From NCBI RefSeq assembly GCF_003013475.1, contig NZ_PXZO01000010.1:1-64000 (forward strand): a stretch of 64,000 bases of DNA. Direction: 5' to 3'. The DNA comes from Brevibacillus porteri. Its GTDB lineage: Bacteria; Bacillota; Bacilli; Brevibacillales; Brevibacillaceae. Made by a program: the position numbers and the translations under genes. The notes below the pieces were generated by a model that saw only the letters and a program-made list of their open reading frames with translations, was not told the origin of the DNA and did not search any database. This document shows positions 25,268 through 33,283 of this stretch, piece by piece; the stretch's first letter is position 1, and every line of letters begins with the position of its first letter.

Positions 25268-25312
25268 TGTACATTGCGTGTTTATTCTTGTACACTTTTG
25301 ATTAGATGTACA
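25268..25312. promoter_or_regulatory. Three TGTACA sites: probable activator binding region
   Basis: Palindromic TGTACA occurs at 25268-25273, 25289-25294 and 25307-25312 (centres 21 and 18 bp apart). The outer two of the right-hand pair extend to a 7-bp inverted repeat TTGTACA-N12-TGTACAA. They lie 53-111 bp upstream of the -24 element, the usual place for an upstream activating sequence, and just before the activator gene. Confidence 0.55.
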
Positions 25313-25358
25313 ACAGGGACGATCCCTTTTCCTGTTAGTTTGGATAAGAGGTGACAAT

Positions 25359-27089
25359 TTGAAACCGTTATTTTCGTTGGACAGTACACTCTCTTCCTTT
25401 GCGATTCCGATTCCACCTGATATGGTCAAAATACGCGCAGGTGAAAACCTAGGTGAATGGGTTGATAAAGAACAAAAAGGCAGAGTCGTCATCGTCTCTC
25501 CTACAACTACGCTCGAACAAACCATCAGCCACATTCTCGCTAGCCCAGGCGTTTCCGATCTGCCTACACTCGTCATCGTGGATGAACAAGGGACTCCAAC
25601 GGGAATGGTTGAGCCATACCAGCTCATGACTGCCTTTGCCGTGTTGACCCAAAACCAGTCTGCCCTGCTCAGTACGTTGATGGGTACGATGAGTGAGGCC
25701 GTCACTATCGTGGACTCTCGCAATGTTGTCCAACACTGGAATCGGGCAGCAGAAATAATTTATGAAATCGATCGCGAGCAAGTCGTCGGAACTTCTCTCG
25801 ATGAGCACTTCGCCAGTGAATCGATCCGCCTGCTCGATGCCCTGCGTCAAGGGACATCTGTTCAACGTGTCTATCACATTCCTCGTCCTGATAGTCATGT
25901 ACTCATTAATGCGGCACCGATTCGCCGCGAGGGTGAAATTATCGGCGCGATTTCCATTGAACAGGATATTACTGAGCTGGTTCGTCTCAATGAAGAATTA
26001 GCACATACGACGGCCCATCTCCACAATTTGCAGCAAGAGATGAGTCGGTTTCAGGCAGCAGACGATCCTTTTTATGCAATTAAGGGGCATTCCGCCTCGA
26101 TACAATCCGCTATTGGTTCCGCAAAAAAAGTGGCGCAGACGGATGCGACTGTACTGATTTATGGAGAAAGCGGCGTCGGGAAAGAACTGTTTGCCAAAGC
26201 GATTCATCAGGCAAGTCGCCGACATGAGAAGCCTTTTATCGCGATCAACTGCGGTGCCATTCCTGCTGCGCTGTTCGAAAGTGAGCTGTTTGGCTATCAG
26301 GGCGGTGCTTTTACTGGAGCCGAGAAAAAAGGCAAGCCTGGCAAGCTGGAGCTGGCGCATGGCGGGACGCTTTTCCTCGATGAAATTGGGGAGCTGCCGC
26401 TAGAATTGCAGGTCAAGCTGCTTCGTGCCTTACAGGAACGGCAGTTTTACCGTGTAGGCGGAACAGAGCCGATCACCGTTAACACACGGATCGTAGCAGC
26501 GACAAACAGACAGCTGGAGCAAATGGTTGCAGACGGTCGTTTTCGCGAGGATTTGTATTATCGGCTGAACGTCTTTTCTCTGGAAATCCCGCCGCTGCGT
26601 GAACGACGCGAAGATTTGCCAGAGCTCGTGCAAATTTTCATTCATGAGTATTCCGTGGCCCATGACCACTCCGTACCACGCATCTCTCCCGAGGTCATGC
26701 AAGCGTTGTTCGAGTACAATTGGCCTGGGAACATCCGACAGCTTCGCAACGTCATCGAACGTCTGTCGATCCTGCAAGAAAACGGTGTTATATTGCCTGA
26801 GCATCTGCCGACTGTCATTCGCAGTCACGCAGAACCCACCCATGTTTCTGTGCACACACCGATTGGGGGAACGTATGCGCCGCCGACTCCGACGCCGCCG
26901 TCAATCCTACGTCCGTCGATTGCGTACACTGCTCCACCTGTGAACGAAAAAGAGCGCATTCTGGCAGCATTGGAGCGCACGTATGGCAACAAAAAGGCAG
27001 CAGCCGAGCTGCTCGGCGTATCTCGCGGAACCCTTTACAATAAAATGAAGAAGTTCAATATAAACGAGGAGTCTTTCAAATGGGATTGA
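25359..27089 (+). CDS. Sigma-54 interaction domain transcriptional activator (RocR-like)
   Basis: 576 residues. Residues 45-95 look CBS-like, a PAS sensor lies at about 105-215 (VTIVDSRNVVQHWNRAAEIIY), the AAA+ domain follows with Walker A GESGVGKE at 269-276 and the sigma-54-contact loop GAFTGA at 316-321, Walker B GGTLFLDEIGEL, and a Fis-type helix-turn-helix (NKKAAAELLGVSRGTLYNKMKK) ends the protein. TTG 25359 is the start, after AAGAGGTGACAA. It is divergent from proline dehydrogenase and by analogy with RocR and PrdR-type regulators should activate that gene. Confidence 0.93.
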   Translation: MKPLFSLDSTLSSFAIPIPPDMVKIRAGENLGEWVDKEQKGRVVIVSPTTTLEQTISHILASPGVSDLPTLVIVDEQGTPTGMVEPYQLMTAFAVLTQNQSALLSTLMGTMSEAVTIVDSRNVVQHWNRAAEIIYEIDREQVVGTSLDEHFASESIRLLDALRQGTSVQRVYHIPRPDSHVLINAAPIRREGEIIGAISIEQDITELVRLNEELAHTTAHLHNLQQEMSRFQAADDPFYAIKGHSASIQSAIGSAKKVAQTDATVLIYGESGVGKELFAKAIHQASRRHEKPFIAINCGAIPAALFESELFGYQGGAFTGAEKKGKPGKLELAHGGTLFLDEIGELPLELQVKLLRALQERQFYRVGGTEPITVNTRIVAATNRQLEQMVADGRFREDLYYRLNVFSLEIPPLRERREDLPELVQIFIHEYSVAHDHSVPRISPEVMQALFEYNWPGNIRQLRNVIERLSILQENGVILPEHLPTVIRSHAEPTHVSVHTPIGGTYAPPTPTPPSILRPSIAYTAPPVNEKERILAALERTYGNKKAAAELLGVSRGTLYNKMKKFNINEESFKWD

Positions 27090-28225
27090 TCACATGGTCG
27101 GATGATAATACGTATCAAATCCATTATGCCGGGGAAACGATTGTCCTTTTGCCGAAGGAATACGCCTTGTTTCAATTTCTGTACACGTGGAAAAATCGGT
27201 CCTTTTCAAGGAGTGATTTGCTGGATCGCGTCTGGCCGCTGGAAGAGCCTACTGACCGTACTGTCGACGATCACATTTACCGCTTGCGGAAAAAATTACA
27301 AAAGTGGTCGCATCTGCTCACGATTGATACGGTCCGAGGAGTCGGCTATCGGCTTACGCTAAAAGAGCAGCAATCACCTAGTCCAACGATATTGAACAGC
27401 AACTTCTCAGAAACCATCAATAAAATGCTGAGCACCTATCACGGTATGGGAATGGGGGCCGCGTTGCAGACCCTTTATACTCATCAGAAGGTACTGGGCA
27501 TTCAGATGGACCCATTTTACGCTACCTTTTTGCGATTTGTTGTCGGTGACTTCAACTGGTTTGTAGAGGATAAAGCTACACCCATTTCCGACAAGCTGTT
27601 TTATATGTTCCATTTGTACCATATGACGGAACTTGACTCGCAAAAAACATTAGAAATTTTACAATGGGCTCTGAAAAACGCGAAAAGTATGCCTGAAAAT
27701 TATCAGGATGAGCTACAGATCACCGCAATCAGTGTCTACGCCCAAGCCAAAGAGTGGGAGCGAGCCAAAAAACAGCTAATACCTGCTAGAGAGGTTGTCG
27801 ACCGAGTCAATTCACCCGGCTTTCGACTCTTTTTTCAAGCAGAAGAAGCCCTCCTGTATCTACTCATGGGTGAGAGTGACGAAGCTGAGAAAGTCATTCA
27901 ACGCTCTGAGGAAATCTTGCAAGAACTCCCTATGCAGCGTGAGCTCGGCAGCTTTACCATTGCGCGCGGTCTTTGTCTGTACCATCGGCAGGAGATAACC
28001 AAGGCGCGCCGATTGGTCGATGAAGGTCTGGAAGTAGTACGTAACACCAAGTTCGTCCCCCATCTGATTTATGGCGTACAAATGATCTTGTTGTTCTTAA
28101 AGAACTTCGGCTACGATGCGGAATGGGAGCGCAAATACCAGAAAATGTGGGCGGAATTATCCGAAGAGTACAAGTTCGACTACTTGCAGAAAAAGATTCG
28201 TGCCATCATCCCATCGACTATCTGA
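27080..28225 (+). CDS. Winged-helix DNA-binding protein with TPR-like C-terminus
   Basis: 381 residues. The first 95 are a PhoB/OmpR-type winged-helix domain without a receiver (LLPKEYALFQFLYTWKNRSF, then RTVDDHIYRLRKKLQKW and TVRGVGYRLTL). The remaining 280 are helical repeats consistent with TPRs (ELDSQKTLEILQWAL, AKEWERAKKQL, GESDEAEKVIQ). It overlaps the sigma-54 activator by 10 bp with GAGGAG in that gene's end, so both are co-expressed. It may be a second regulator in proline metabolism; its target is unknown. Confidence 0.87.
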   Translation: MGLITWSDDNTYQIHYAGETIVLLPKEYALFQFLYTWKNRSFSRSDLLDRVWPLEEPTDRTVDDHIYRLRKKLQKWSHLLTIDTVRGVGYRLTLKEQQSPSPTILNSNFSETINKMLSTYHGMGMGAALQTLYTHQKVLGIQMDPFYATFLRFVVGDFNWFVEDKATPISDKLFYMFHLYHMTELDSQKTLEILQWALKNAKSMPENYQDELQITAISVYAQAKEWERAKKQLIPAREVVDRVNSPGFRLFFQAEEALLYLLMGESDEAEKVIQRSEEILQELPMQRELGSFTIARGLCLYHRQEITKARRLVDEGLEVVRNTKFVPHLIYGVQMILLFLKNFGYDAEWERKYQKMWAELSEEYKFDYLQKKIRAIIPSTI

Positions 28226-28237
28226 TATTCCTCTGAC

Positions 28238-28284
28238 AAATCCCTTTTATCATCGAGTTAACAGATCGATGGAGGGATTTTTTT
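28238..28284 (+). terminator. Terminator that contains the MFS ribosome binding site
   Basis: AAATCCCT (28238-28245) pairs with AGGGATTT (28273-28280); inside, CATCGA pairs with TCGATG. Seven T (28278-28284) follow. The 3' arm contains the GGAGGG Shine-Dalgarno of the next gene, and its TTG start (28283) begins in the T-run. It can act as a terminator, or as an RNA switch that both stops transcription and hides the ribosome binding site. Confidence 0.75.
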
Positions 28285-29539
28285 GTTAAAGGAAAATAGA
28301 ACGTTTCGCACACTGTTCATCTCTTACGGACTGTCTACGCTTGGCGATTGGTTTGATTTTATTGCGGTATCCATCCTGTTAGGGTTTGTGTGGAAGGTTG
28401 ATCCGATGACCATGGCTCTCCTGCCGGTTGCCTATGCGGCTCCAAGCATTTTGCTCGGGCAGTTTGCCGGGGTGCTTGCAGACCGCGTGAACAAGGTACG
28501 TATGATCATGACCATGAATATCATTCAGGCTGCTCTCACTCTGCTCCTACTTGCCATGCCTACTCCACTCTGGTTCCTGCTAGTCATTGCCCTGCGTTCA
28601 GGTGCCTCTGTCTTCAATGATCCAGCGCAACAGACCTTGACGCGTCAAATCGTACCTGAGAATCAATTGTTACAAGCCTCTGCTTTGAATGGAGCCGTAT
28701 ATCAGATGGGGAAATTGATTGGTCCACTTGCCGGAGGATTGGTAGCGGCCGTTTTTGCACCTGCCATTTGTCTGATGATTAATGCTTCGACCTTCCTTCT
28801 CTCTACTGGATTTCTGTTCACGATTCGGAAAGTGGAGAATACGTTGTCTCGTACCTCCGTAGAAGAGCAGCCTCTCCCTTACCGTCAAGCATGGCAAGAG
28901 GGCTGGCGGATCTTTTTGCAAAACCGTGTCCTGTTGTTCAGCACGATCTTCGCAACCGTTACCTCGTTGGCGATTCAATTGGCGGATACACAGTTTCCCG
29001 TGATCTTCCGCGAGAAGCTGCCCGACAATCCGGAAATGCTCGGGTTTACAGTCAGTGTCATTGGATTAGGCGCACTTGTCACCGTCACCTGGCTACATCG
29101 TTTAAAAGAGATGCGTTCCTATGGGTGGGTGCTGGGCGGTGGCGTTTTGCTCATCGGAATTAGCTTTTCGTGGATTGGATTTTTCCAGGCTGGTGCTGGC
29201 ATGTATTGGCTGCTGATTCCCGCTTTATTGGCAGGAATCGGAACAGGTCTGACTTCGGTCGGCGTCAATTATCTGGTACAAAAAGAAAGCCCCCCGCAAG
29301 CACTGGGCCGTGTGAGGGGAATTATCGATTCATTGACGAGCGCCACTTTCATTATTGCTCCGTTGCTCGGTGGCGTCATTATGACCATCTGGGGTCCAAA
29401 CACTGCCTTTTTATGGGTCGGAATGTTAATCGCTACGATTGGCGGAGCCGCTGTTCTCTTACAACAATGGATTTGGGGGAAACGAACAAAAGACGTGGCT
29501 GTTGCTACCGCTACGGCTGGATCGGAACGAGTCGGATAA
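28283..29539 (+). CDS. MFS transporter (MFS_3/enterobactin-exporter-like)
   Basis: 418 residues with twelve predicted transmembrane helices. The opening NRTFRTLFISYGLSTLGDWFDFIA, the loop VLADRVNKVRMIM and RSGASVFNDPAQQTLTRQIV fit the macrolide/enterobactin-efflux MFS subgroup. It has a TTG start at 28283 with GGAGGG 8 nt upstream, both inside the preceding terminator hairpin. Its last 29 bp overlap the 3' end of the converging dehydrogenase gene, and no terminator separates them. The substrate is unknown. Confidence 0.88.
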   Translation: MLKENRTFRTLFISYGLSTLGDWFDFIAVSILLGFVWKVDPMTMALLPVAYAAPSILLGQFAGVLADRVNKVRMIMTMNIIQAALTLLLLAMPTPLWFLLVIALRSGASVFNDPAQQTLTRQIVPENQLLQASALNGAVYQMGKLIGPLAGGLVAAVFAPAICLMINASTFLLSTGFLFTIRKVENTLSRTSVEEQPLPYRQAWQEGWRIFLQNRVLLFSTIFATVTSLAIQLADTQFPVIFREKLPDNPEMLGFTVSVIGLGALVTVTWLHRLKEMRSYGWVLGGGVLLIGISFSWIGFFQAGAGMYWLLIPALLAGIGTGLTSVGVNYLVQKESPPQALGRVRGIIDSLTSATFIIAPLLGGVIMTIWGPNTAFLWVGMLIATIGGAAVLLQQWIWGKRTKDVAVATATAGSERVG

Positions 29540-30629
29540 TTTTATCGTCCCCTTCTCTCGGATTTCCACGACCATCGCGGTTGTTGGTCAACAAATAGAG
29601 TGTGTCGTCTTTTCCTTCGACCACATCGCGCAATCGTCCGAACTCGTCTTGGAACAAAGTAGCAGCCTCCAATACCGTATGAGGTCGAGTAGCGTCTAAG
29701 CTAATTTTCTGAAGCTGCGTTCCCCTGAGGTTCGCTACGAGCAGTTGTCCTTTCCACGGCACTTTGGATACAAACGTCATGCCAGAAGGAGCCCATGTCG
29801 TATCACCGCTTTGCAGGAGGGGGGGTTTCATCCCCTCTTTTTGCTGTTCACCAGAAATGACCGGCCAGCCGTAATTTGCGCCTGGCTCGATCCGATTAAT
29901 CTCATCATGTGCAGTCTGGCCGTGCTCCGAGCTGTAGAGTATTCCTGTATCCGGATGCCATGCGATGCCTTGCGGATTACGATGTCCATAGCTGTATACT
30001 GGTGAGCCAGAAAAAGGATTGTCGGCAGGAATGGTTCCATCCAGATTGATACGCAAAATTTTTCCGGCGAGACTTGCCCGATCTTGCGCAAGCATCGGCT
30101 CATGCGCATCGCCTGTCGTAATATAAAGACGCTGATCCGGACCGATTTTGATCCGTCCTCCGTTGTGGATCGAGCTTCCCGGGATTTTATCGAGGAGTAC
30201 CTTGTCAATCTGTGCTGCATGGTTTGCTTCTCGCAGTCGCAGAACACGATTAAAAGTAGCCTCTCCCTCTTTGTATGTATGGTAAACGTAGAAGTAGTGG
30301 TTATTCGCAAAATCAGGATCGAGCACAAGGCCCAACAGCCCGCCTTCTCCCTCGCTGATGAACGGGGCAGGGAATGAGATGAGCGGCTCCGGCAACAGCT
30401 TGCCTGACTGGATCACTCGCACTCTTCCTGGTCGCTCTGTGAAAAAGATTCGACCATCCGAGGCTATATCCATCGCCCAAGGCACATCCAATTGATCAGC
30501 CAGTACCTCCATCCGATAGGGAAGAGACTGTTGAGCTGGCTGCGACTCTGGAGCAGGATTCGCCTCGCAGGCCACAACCGGCATACTCAAGATCAAGGTA
30601 AGGACACACACCATCCATTTTTTCCACAT
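29511..30629 (-). CDS. PQQ-dependent sugar dehydrogenase-like lipoprotein (GSDH family)
   Basis: 372 residues. Signal peptide with lipobox PVVAC (Cys about 21), then a six-bladed glucose/sorbosone dehydrogenase beta-propeller: DVPWAMDIASDGRIFFTERPGRVRV-type start, GEGGLLGLVLDPDF, HNGGRIKIGPDQRLYI, YGHRNPQGIAWHP and GANYGWPVI. These match the YliI/Asd family (aldose sugar dehydrogenases). Whether PQQ is made here is unknown. ATG 30629 follows GGGAGG. It overlaps the converging MFS gene by 29 bp, and a putative structured leader RNA lies about 100 bp upstream. Confidence 0.9.
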   Translation of the reverse strand: MWKKWMVCVLTLILSMPVVACEANPAPESQPAQQSLPYRMEVLADQLDVPWAMDIASDGRIFFTERPGRVRVIQSGKLLPEPLISFPAPFISEGEGGLLGLVLDPDFANNHYFYVYHTYKEGEATFNRVLRLREANHAAQIDKVLLDKIPGSSIHNGGRIKIGPDQRLYITTGDAHEPMLAQDRASLAGKILRINLDGTIPADNPFSGSPVYSYGHRNPQGIAWHPDTGILYSSEHGQTAHDEINRIEPGANYGWPVISGEQQKEGMKPPLLQSGDTTWAPSGMTFVSKVPWKGQLLVANLRGTQLQKISLDATRPHTVLEAATLFQDEFGRLRDVVEGKDDTLYLLTNNRDGRGNPREGDDKIIRLVPIQP

Positions 30630-30727
30630 CTCACGTTTTCCTCCCTGTGCGATTTGTCCAGTAGGAACCAGGAAGCATTTAGACAAAGTTTCGCTTATGT
30701 ACGCTTATGTTCCTCTTTTCGTTGTGC

Positions 30728-30880
30728 AAAAAATCTGTTTGGATATCCTCCAGCAGTTGTGCCGGGGCCGAAGCCCGGTGACATGTTTTCCAGTCGCCTG
30801 TATCCTCTCTCCGTTCGGGCGGTCTCCTTCCAAACATATCACCGTGCTTCCACAGCTGAGGTTGGGCGTCCAGCTTTTTA
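30728..30880 (-). ncRNA. Putative structured RNA or leader upstream of the dehydrogenase
   Basis: The 550-bp stretch 30630-31180 has no gene; this part folds on the minus strand. GGTGATATGTTT pairs with AAACATGTCACC (30832-30843 with 30777-30788) using a G-U pair that would be a C-A mismatch on the other strand. A GGGC-TTCG-GCCC UUCG hairpin follows, then a terminator (CTG and TGGA pairing with TCCA and CAG, six T at 30728-30733). It resembles a riboswitch or attenuator for the downstream dehydrogenase, or a small RNA; I cannot match a known class. Confidence 0.4.
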
Positions 30881-30960
30881 GAACATTTGTGTAGTTAATC
30901 AGAGAAGTCTTTCCGTTTTTCTTTATCTTTTTTTCCTCTTTTATGCCTTTAAAATGTTGA

Positions 30961-31117
30961 CTGAAGCCGCGTAGGAAGAAGCGGATTTCCAGTCCAAGCG
31001 CCTCTGGAGCCCATCTCAGCTTCAGAATAATTGGCGGGGGTTTTCAGCTTCAACCTCTGAATTCCTTCGTCGAACCTCTACTTTTGAAGCGCTCCCGCCT
31101 ATTATTCTGAGGCGGAC
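30961..31117. repeat. Long nested hairpin element, possible intergenic repeat
   Basis: TCAGAATAATTGGCGGG (31022-31038) pairs with CCCGCCTATTATTCTGA (31094-31110) at 16 of 17 positions; inside it GCTTCAA (31047-31053) pairs with TTGAAGC (31084-31090). The left flank (TTTCCAGTCC, AAGCGCC, TGGAGCCC) shares a spaced pattern with the element at 63801-63998. No ORF or transposase is associated, so it is a candidate miniature mobile or structural repeat. Confidence 0.45.
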
Positions 31118-31131
31118 AGCCGCAGATCAAA

Positions 31132-31170
31132 AAAGAGCAAAAAAAAAATTGGTCCCCATTGAACCAATTC
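31132..31170 (-). terminator. Terminator after the PilZ gene
   Basis: On the minus strand AATTGGT pairs with ACCAATT across a 9-nt loop, followed by a run of about ten T. Confidence 0.85.
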
Positions 31171-31180
31171 ACGAAAAGAC

Positions 31181-31801
31181 CTACTCGATATTCACTTGTC
31201 TTCGTTCCTCGATTTGCCGATGCAAAATGTACTTTCGCAAATTGTGAAAATGACGTGCATTGATTCCTTTGATCGTACAGCCGTAAAAATAGTTCGGACC
31301 TTCTATTCGTTCATGAATGATAACCAGGTCAGTTTTCACTACCCCATCCGGGCGATTTCGACCATACAATTCAAAGGAAAAAACAATTTGCTGATCCGCA
31401 GGAATATGTTTGTCTGAGCGGAATGCCAAGCCTCCCAGGCTCAAATTCACCAAGTACACCATTTGACTATAAACGGAAAAAAATGAGTCTGGCTCCTGCG
31501 TCGGATACTGGATCCAGCCCTTAACCTCCATGTCGAAACGGGGATAGCGTCTGCGCTGTTCCCGAAACTCAGTAGCTGTTGGAGAGTGGAACAAAAACAA
31601 GCGATTTTTGTCTTTAGCCACGACTACGGCTTCAAACGTATTGATCGTTTCATAATCAGCCGTCAATAGACAAGGGATCTGATCCCCTACAGTGACATCC
31701 AATGGGCTGGGAAATACGGCTTCGATCAAGTCTCCTTCTTCATAGGTAACATGACCTTCTATCACTCGATTCCCTTTTCTAATTTGTATTATGCTTTCCA
31801 T
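31181..31801 (-). CDS. PilZ domain c-di-GMP binding protein (YpfA/YcgR-like)
   Basis: 206 residues with two beta-barrels: an N-terminal YcgR-type domain (about 1-90) and a C-terminal PilZ domain whose c-di-GMP motif RRRYPRFD (RxxxR) is at about 97-104, with NLSLGGLAF (N/DxSxxG) about 28 residues later. Both binding motifs are intact. B. subtilis YpfA (MotI) acts as a c-di-GMP-controlled motor brake; a similar role is possible. Start ATG 31801 follows GGTGGAG. No flagellar genes are adjacent, but a chemoreceptor gene lies about 20 kb away. Confidence 0.92.
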   Translation of the reverse strand: MESIIQIRKGNRVIEGHVTYEEGDLIEAVFPSPLDVTVGDQIPCLLTADYETINTFEAVVVAKDKNRLFLFHSPTATEFREQRRRYPRFDMEVKGWIQYPTQEPDSFFSVYSQMVYLVNLSLGGLAFRSDKHIPADQQIVFSFELYGRNRPDGVVKTDLVIIHERIEGPNYFYGCTIKGINARHFHNLRKYILHRQIEERRQVNIE

Positions 31802-31920
31802 CTGCGTTCTCCACCACTTCGCACAAATATATTACCGGGATTTCCGAAATCTTTACCTGGATGCTTTTCGCGGAAAATAAGGTATAATGGGAACATTGAC
31901 AGATAGGAGGTTACAGACCG

Positions 31921-32094
31921 ATGAATCGTTATCAATTGGTAACACTGGCTTTGGCATTTTTGGTAACCGCCTGTCTCATCGGAGTTGGCATTGCCATTGG
32001 GGAAAAAAGCCCCCTCGGTATCCTTGGCTGTATCGTTGTTGCCTTCTCGTTGATGGGATTTGGCTTTTCGTACAAGCGCAAGCATATGCGCTAA
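31921..32094 (+). CDS. YlaF-like (DUF5325) small membrane protein
   Basis: 57 residues, two transmembrane helices: YQLVTLALAFLVTACLIGVG, then a GEKSPLG turn, then ILGCIVVAFSLMGFGF and a basic tail. It matches the YlaF/DUF5325 family of spore-formers. AGGAGGTTACAGACCG precedes the ATG, and TATAAT (31883-31888) sits about 33 bp upstream. Function is unknown. It ends 11 bp before the converging YtpB-like gene. Confidence 0.85.
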   Translation: MNRYQLVTLALAFLVTACLIGVGIAIGEKSPLGILGCIVVAFSLMGFGFSYKRKHMR

Positions 32095-32105
32095 CCTCTT
32101 CTCCG

Positions 32106-33161
32106 TTATCGCCGTACAAGTAAACTGTTCACATAAAACAGGACAGAGGGCAAGCCCTTTGCCTGCTTCAGTAGTTGTCTAGCGATAGTATAAATGTGTG
32201 GCTGGCTCCGATTCACCTTGCGATCCGCGAGATAAAACGCGACTAGCCCGTCCACGATCATACGGTGAAATGCAGGATTTGGCAAGCGTTTAACGCTTGC
32301 CTTTGCTTGTTCTATGAAAAGCTTCAAGCGTTCAGTCGCTATCCGTTCTGAATCGTAATAGCTCACAAAGTTTAAATCTCCACCCATTTTATCTTCTTCC
32401 AGGTCAATTAAATAGTCTAATAAAATATGTAACCCGCACAGCCATGGAAAGTAAGCTTCACTTACCATTTGAATTTGCTCTTCCCCTACATCTGGATCAG
32501 TCGACAAGCAAAAAAGAGCGAATATCCCGATGGTCGAGCCTGTGACAGCCGCAAATTCTTGCCAGTACAAATCATGATAGCGTTCCTTATACTGATCCCA
32601 CCACGTCAACAAGTGATCCTCACGCAAATGGGGAGCAATGTGCTTGTATACTTGCAAATCGCTATACAAACAAGAAAACTCGAGTATCTTTGCCTGGATT
32701 TTTTCATAGGCTGGCAATTGTACGACATGTTGTTGACAGTTCTGAACCAGCCCAGCCAAAAAGCCGCCGTCATCCTTATCCTCGCGGTACAAATAATAGT
32801 CGCGCAATGGCGCGCCTGGTGTCAGTGCATCCTGCATCGACACGTGAAGCTGACGGAAGTCTTGCGGGTCTAATGACGTGCTGCGATCACACAGATTATC
32901 CAAGTAGTCACTGATCGTTTGGTAGGCGACAATCAGCGGGACAATTGTCTCTACATGTGGGATGACCTGTGCAGCATAAACACATCCCCCCTGGCAGTGA
33001 AACTTTTTGGAGTTCATGCTGTCTTGTGCCTGTTTTCTCAGCTCGGGATTGGGAATCGCCTGTGCTCTTTTGTACCAGGCCGCAAACTCTCGCTCCAGAA
33101 CAGGTTGCACATGACGATAGACTCGGTAAAGTAGCTGCCATGGATTACGTAGTTCGCTCAC
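32106..33161 (-). CDS. DUF2600 protein, tetraprenyl-beta-curcumene synthase-like (YtpB)
   Basis: 351-residue all-helical protein of DUF2600. Two Asp-rich motifs suited to Mg2+-diphosphate binding are visible: DYLDNLCD at about 85-92 and LLDYLIDLEED at about 250-260. B. subtilis YtpB converts long prenyl diphosphates to tetraprenyl-beta-curcumene in C35 terpenoid synthesis. GTG 33161 follows GGGAGGGAAGTAA. It is monocistronic. The exact prenyl substrate is inferred from the family. Confidence 0.9.
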   Translation of the reverse strand: MSELRNPWQLLYRVYRHVQPVLEREFAAWYKRAQAIPNPELRKQAQDSMNSKKFHCQGGCVYAAQVIPHVETIVPLIVAYQTISDYLDNLCDRSTSLDPQDFRQLHVSMQDALTPGAPLRDYYLYREDKDDGGFLAGLVQNCQQHVVQLPAYEKIQAKILEFSCLYSDLQVYKHIAPHLREDHLLTWWDQYKERYHDLYWQEFAAVTGSTIGIFALFCLSTDPDVGEEQIQMVSEAYFPWLCGLHILLDYLIDLEEDKMGGDLNFVSYYDSERIATERLKLFIEQAKASVKRLPNPAFHRMIVDGLVAFYLADRKVNRSQPHIYTIARQLLKQAKGLPSVLFYVNSLLVRR

Positions 33162-33283
33162 TTACTTCCCTCCCAAAACAAATGTAAAACGGAGGCATTC
33201 CCAAGCTTTTATCAGCTTACATCGAAGCCCTCGCTCATGACCAATAGAAATATCTTATCACATTTGGATGCCCACTCCAAAAG

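Noticed and set aside
30820-30835. B12-box-like string (AAGGAGACCGCC on the minus strand) suggesting a cobalamin riboswitch
   Set aside because: The other conserved cobalamin motifs (GCCACTG and the upstream GGTGCC-type core) are missing and the order and spacing do not fit.
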